Source: JBHIER01 sp046760705 [NCBI: bacterium]
GTDB lineage: Bacteria > JBHIER01 > G020348925
Direction: 5' to 3'
DNA length: 7,660 nt
NCBI GenBank assembly: GCA_046760705.1
Contig: JBHIER010000148.1
Span: 1-7,660, forward strand
Shown here: in pieces, positions 4,729-7,660 of the stretch
How positions within the stretch are numbered: position 1 is the stretch's first letter
Layout of the letters: each line of letters starts with the position of its first letter
The notes under the pieces: generated by a model
The model's database searches: none
What the model was told of the DNA's origin: nothing
The model's input: only the letters and a program-made list of their open reading frames with translations
Translations under genes and position numbers: made by a program

Positions 4729-4879
4729 GACTTCGATGAGTAGCTTGGCCTGCGTACGTTCGAGATACCCACGGATGTCATGGCACTGATTGGACGTCTG
4801 TCGAACTTGAGATCTTATCTCTCTGAAACTCAGGGACAATTCATCCGGCAGGGAAAGAACCGGGACGAAAGGAGGGATC
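4729..4879. other. Short spacer before the peptidase gene
   Basis: There are 151 bases with no clear promoter or terminator. It contains a weak hairpin GAGAT-CTT-ATCTC (4809-4821). A frame from 4744 stays open into the peptidase gene (LRTFEIPTDVMALIGRLSN, then LRSYLSETQGQF...). It could be a coding remnant but has no ribosome site and no family resemblance I can name. The peptidase ribosome site AGGAGG is at the right end. Confidence 0.4.
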
Positions 4880-7036
4880 ATGAGGACACGAGGAAGTTTT
4901 GGTCTATTGGTTGCCTGTCTGGTCGCAGTTGCCGCGTGGTCTGAAGGCCACGCGGCGCCCGATTTCAAAATCAAAAGACATTCCTTGGAAGTGGAGCTGC
5001 AACCGCAGGCCCATACCCTTTCAGCGGTGGATGCCATTGAGGTGGTGGTCAGGGAGCCGGTTGGCCCTATCCGCCTGTTCCTCAACAGGAACTTAAGCGT
5101 GCAGGCCGTCACCTCGGACGGCAGGGAGCTCCCATTCCGAACGATGGAAGAGTACGATCTTTCAGCATACGTGGGCCAAATCGCTGAGGATACGACGCAG
5201 ATTTATGAGAATGCGCAGCTTCTGCAGGTCAATCTGCCCGCGGGGCCGGGGGAGATCGAACTGAAAGTCTCGTACGACGGGGTGATCTACGACTCCCTCA
5301 GGTCGGCAGCTTTCTCGCGGACCCAGGTGGCCGACCAGACCAGCGGACTTATCGGTGAGGAGGGGATATTTTTGAGCCCTGAAGGCTACTGGTATCCCGA
5401 TCCTGCTGATGAGGGGTTGACCTCCTTCAGAGTTTCGGTGACAACGCCCGAGAACCTGGAGGTGATCACTCAGGGGAGACGACTCGAAAGAAGGGTGGAA
5501 GGAGCCAAGCGAATAACGGTCTGGGATGCTGTTCACCCTTCGGATGGCCTCTATCTCGTGGCGGGAAGATACGAGATCAAGGAGAGGCAACTCGGCAATA
5601 TCACTGTCTACACCTTCTTCTTCCCCGAATCTCAGGATCTGGCCGAAAAGTATCTTGAATTTTCGGCCAGGTATCTGGAGATGTATGGACAGATGCTGGG
5701 GCCTTACCCTTACGCCAAGTTCGCCGTGGTGGAGAATTTCTTCCCCACCGGTTATGGGATGCCCTCCTACACCCTGCTCGGTTCCCAGGTTATTCGGCTG
5801 CCTTTCATCGTCTATACATCCCTGGGCCACGAGGTCTGCCATAACTGGTGGGGCAACTCCGTCTTCGTCGATGAGGGAACCGGTAACTGGTGCGAGGGAT
5901 TGACCACCTACTGTGCCGATTTTCACTACAAAGAGTTGAAGAGTCCGGAGGAGGCCAGAGCGTATCGTCTGAATATCGACAAGGACTACACTGTGTATGT
6001 CACCGAGGAGAACGATTTTCCCCTTTCGGAGTTCGAGGAGCGGACCACTCCGGCATCGCGGGCCATCGGCTACGGCAAATCGGCCATGCTCTTCCATCAG
6101 GTGCGCAGGATGATCGGGGAGGAGCAATTTTACAAAGCCCTGAGATCGGTCTATGAGAGCAGGAGGTTCCAGAGGGCTGGTTGGTCCAACTTTCAGCGGG
6201 CCTTCGAAGCCGCCAGCGGACAGGACCTCGGCTGGTTCTTCGATCAATGGGTGAGGCGAAGCGGAGCTCCTCTGTTGACTGTGTCAGACGTCGATCTCAG
6301 AGAAAGCAACGGTACGTTCATTGTGACAGCGCTCATCCGACAGGAGACCGAGAACTTTCGCCTCTTCCTGCCCGTCGTTTTAGAGACATCCAGAGATACG
6401 CTGACCCAAATTGTCGAGATAAACGGCACCCATACGATTGTCAGTTTTGAGAGTGCGGACAGACCCGTGGCTCTGAAAGTGGATCCTGACTACGACGTCT
6501 TCCGGAGGCTCGACTACAGGGAGGTCGCCCCCAGCATCAGTCTCGTCATGGGGGATAAAAACCGGATCATCGTCATCCCCACCAGAGGGGATGCGCAAAG
6601 CCAGCGGGTCTACCGAACCCTCGCCGACCGGATCAATCGGACCAGGGAGGCTGAGGTCATGGATGACACCGAAGTAGCCGAAGAGGACTTGAAGGAGAAT
6701 TCCCTCTTTGTCTTTGGTGGCCCTGGGGAGAACCGCATCTTAGATAAGGTCGCTCGCGGTTTACCGGAAGAAGTAGCTTTATCCGACGGAGCGTTTACCC
6801 TTTTCGGAGAAGGTTACACAGGGAGCGGCCATTGCCTCGTCGCCGTATTCCGCAATCCCTTTAATGACAGAAAGGGTGTCTGTCTGCTGTGGGGCCTCAG
6901 CCCAGAGGCCATCGAAGCGGCCGGGCACAAGATCGTCCACTACGGCAAGTACGGCTATCTCGTCTTCGACAACGGCGTAAACGTTGCCAAAGGGCAGTGG
7001 GAAGTCAAGGACAACCCGATGGTGTATCGGTTTTAA
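4880..7036 (+). CDS. Secreted M1-type (gluzincin) zinc aminopeptidase
   Basis: This 718-residue protein has a signal peptide (MRTRG, hydrophobic core LLVACLVAVAAW, cleavage near residues 24-26). Residues 27-240 form the N-terminal beta-domain. The catalytic domain has HEVCH (317-321) with zinc ligands H317 and H321 and general base E318, then NWWGN. The third ligand is E339 in NWCEGLTTY, and the predicted catalytic Tyr is Y398 in AIGYGKSAML. The spacing from HExxH to the Glu is 17 residues instead of the usual 18 of M1 enzymes. The GxMEN substrate loop is replaced by NFFPTGYGMPSY (287-298). These suggest a divergent subfamily. The helical/beta part to about 550 is followed by an extra domain (about 551-718) that I do not recognise. 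It contains VFGGPGENRI and CLVAVFRNPF. It should cleave N-terminal residues of peptides outside the cytoplasm; specificity cannot be read. AGGAGG 6 nt upstream supports the start. Confidence 0.9.
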   Translation: MRTRGSFGLLVACLVAVAAWSEGHAAPDFKIKRHSLEVELQPQAHTLSAVDAIEVVVREPVGPIRLFLNRNLSVQAVTSDGRELPFRTMEEYDLSAYVGQIAEDTTQIYENAQLLQVNLPAGPGEIELKVSYDGVIYDSLRSAAFSRTQVADQTSGLIGEEGIFLSPEGYWYPDPADEGLTSFRVSVTTPENLEVITQGRRLERRVEGAKRITVWDAVHPSDGLYLVAGRYEIKERQLGNITVYTFFFPESQDLAEKYLEFSARYLEMYGQMLGPYPYAKFAVVENFFPTGYGMPSYTLLGSQVIRLPFIVYTSLGHEVCHNWWGNSVFVDEGTGNWCEGLTTYCADFHYKELKSPEEARAYRLNIDKDYTVYVTEENDFPLSEFEERTTPASRAIGYGKSAMLFHQVRRMIGEEQFYKALRSVYESRRFQRAGWSNFQRAFEAASGQDLGWFFDQWVRRSGAPLLTVSDVDLRESNGTFIVTALIRQETENFRLFLPVVLETSRDTLTQIVEINGTHTIVSFESADRPVALKVDPDYDVFRRLDYREVAPSISLVMGDKNRIIVIPTRGDAQSQRVYRTLADRINRTREAEVMDDTEVAEEDLKENSLFVFGGPGENRILDKVARGLPEEVALSDGAFTLFGEGYTGSGHCLVAVFRNPFNDRKGVCLLWGLSPEAIEAAGHKIVHYGKYGYLVFDNGVNVAKGQWEVKDNPMVYRF

Positions 7037-7113
7037 AACCCATTTCATAGTAAAAAATTAGAATGCAGCCGAGTTTGTTATTTGGCTCTTTTGCGAAGAG
7101 GATACTTGGAAAG

Positions 7114-7660
7114 ATGATCGCGCGACGATTCTTATATGTAGTGTCATTGGTAGCAGTATTTGTAATTGCTCCGCTTTTGACTTCTGCAGTTCAGTGGAAA
7201 TGGATCGAGGATCCGACAATATTCAACCCCTCGGGAATTTGGGTAGACGAGCCGGACGATTTTGCCTTTGTCGATATGGATCAGGATGGCGATTTTGATC
7301 TTGTAATTATGGAACGAATCGAATGGGATAGATGCAAGCTCCTTTATTACGAGAACGTCGGCGATGCTTTTCATACTGAATGGAAATTGTACCCTCGCCT
7401 GTTCGAGGAAGTAAATCAAAGTTTCATTTATGGTGGAGTAACCTTTTGTGATCTTGACGGCGATGGGCGTCAGGATATGGTGACACGTATCGATTTGTGG
7501 GATTACTCCGGTCTGTGGTATTGGGAAAACAAGGGGACCCTTGAACAGCCGGATTGGCAGGGTTCCTCTTCTCTTTTTGTTGGAATTGACAGGGATTTGA
7601 AGTATCCCAGCTTTGCTGATCTGGATTCCGACGGCGATCTGGATGTGGCCCTAACTCGTA
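7114..7660 (+). CDS. Secreted FG-GAP/VCBS-repeat protein, 3' end outside window
   Basis: This is an open frame of 182 codons running off the right edge. The signal peptide is MIARRFLYVVSLVAVFVIAP with likely cleavage after LLTSA (residue 25). Three calcium-binding loops mark FG-GAP/VCBS repeats: D54-M-D-Q-D-G-D-F-D62, D113-L-D-G-D-G-R-Q-D121 and D169-L-D-S-D-G-D-L-D177. Each is preceded by an F/Y aromatic strand (for example FAFVDMD, VTFCDLD, PSFADLD). LYYENVG and LWYWENKG between them are the matching inter-repeat strands. Such repeats build a beta-propeller like integrin alpha heads and often carry an adhesion or sorting domain at the end, which is not visible here. GGAAAG stands just before ATG 7114. 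An in-frame ATG at 7063 would add 17 residues before the signal peptide with no ribosome site, so it is less likely. There are 77 bases between the peptidase stop and this start. Confidence 0.85.
   Translation, partial: MIARRFLYVVSLVAVFVIAPLLTSAVQWKWIEDPTIFNPSGIWVDEPDDFAFVDMDQDGDFDLVIMERIEWDRCKLLYYENVGDAFHTEWKLYPRLFEEVNQSFIYGGVTFCDLDGDGRQDMVTRIDLWDYSGLWYWENKGTLEQPDWQGSSSLFVGIDRDLKYPSFADLDSDGDLDVALTR

Noticed and set aside
5162-6247. 361-codon minus-strand frame inside the peptidase gene
   Set aside because: It is antisense to the conserved catalytic domain. Long antisense frames are common in GC-richer genes, and its sequence shows no domain.
7029-7040. GGTTTTAAAACC palindrome over the peptidase stop codon
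   Set aside because: This is a perfect 12-bp palindrome but AT-rich, without loop or U-run. It is not a credible terminator and probably arose by chance.
1-7660. CRISPR array, tRNA, rRNA or insertion sequence
   Set aside because: No regularly spaced short repeats, tRNA cloverleaf, rRNA segments or transposase frames were seen on either strand. The only tandem repeats are the in-gene SBBP units.

Overview
The window is bacterial DNA from an organism that exports many modular proteins: a lamin-tail-domain protein, an SBBP beta-propeller with a C-terminal dockerin, an M1-type metallopeptidase and an FG-GAP/VCBS repeat protein. This mix is typical of environmental, often uncultured bacteria (for example FCB-group or related candidate phyla). 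The window contains no marker gene, so the lineage is a guess. Base composition is mixed. The peptidase and propeller genes are moderately GC-rich, while the 640-1130 region and the 3880-4730 toxin-antitoxin region are AT-rich.

Layout: (1) 1-606, minus strand, is a secreted LTD protein running off the left edge, with a near-consensus sigma70-type promoter at 653-681. (2) 682-1127 is a divergent AT-rich spacer holding an apparent C-terminal gene fragment (870-986). (3) 1128-3699, plus strand, is a closely spaced run: SBBP-dockerin protein, DUF433 antitoxin-like protein, a truncated membrane-anchored bacterial PH-domain protein with a detached in-frame tail, and a small glutaredoxin-like gene. 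(4) 3718-3870 is a doubtful 50-residue ORF. (5) 4068-4728 is an overlapping TumA/TumE-type (DUF6516) toxin-antitoxin pair whose promoter is flanked by a perfect 11-bp inverted repeat. (6) 4880-7036 is a secreted M1-like aminopeptidase. (7) 7114-7660 is the start of a secreted FG-GAP/VCBS protein running off the right edge.

The main discovery is the gene at 3475-3699. Conventional gene calling breaks it at two in-frame UGA codons, but read through, it gives a continuous 74-residue glutaredoxin-like protein. Selenocysteine is predicted at residue 13 (a U-P-Y-T redox motif in place of the glutaredoxin C-P-Y-C) and at residue 72, three residues from the end (U-E-V-stop, the 'Uxx-star' ending). 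Each UGA is followed at 23 and 19 nt respectively by a perfect hairpin with a three-base loop beginning GG, which fits the bacterial SECIS consensus. The organism should therefore encode the selenocysteine machinery (SelA, SelB, SelD, tRNA-Sec) elsewhere.

The genes do not form one obvious pathway. The exported proteins probably share surface or extracellular roles. The 2721-3699 run may be a partly decayed operon. The PH gene ends inside a palindrome that looks like a dispersed repeat, and a related 3' edge recurs at the end of the 50-residue ORF, which suggests repeat-mediated erosion on either side of the selenoprotein gene.
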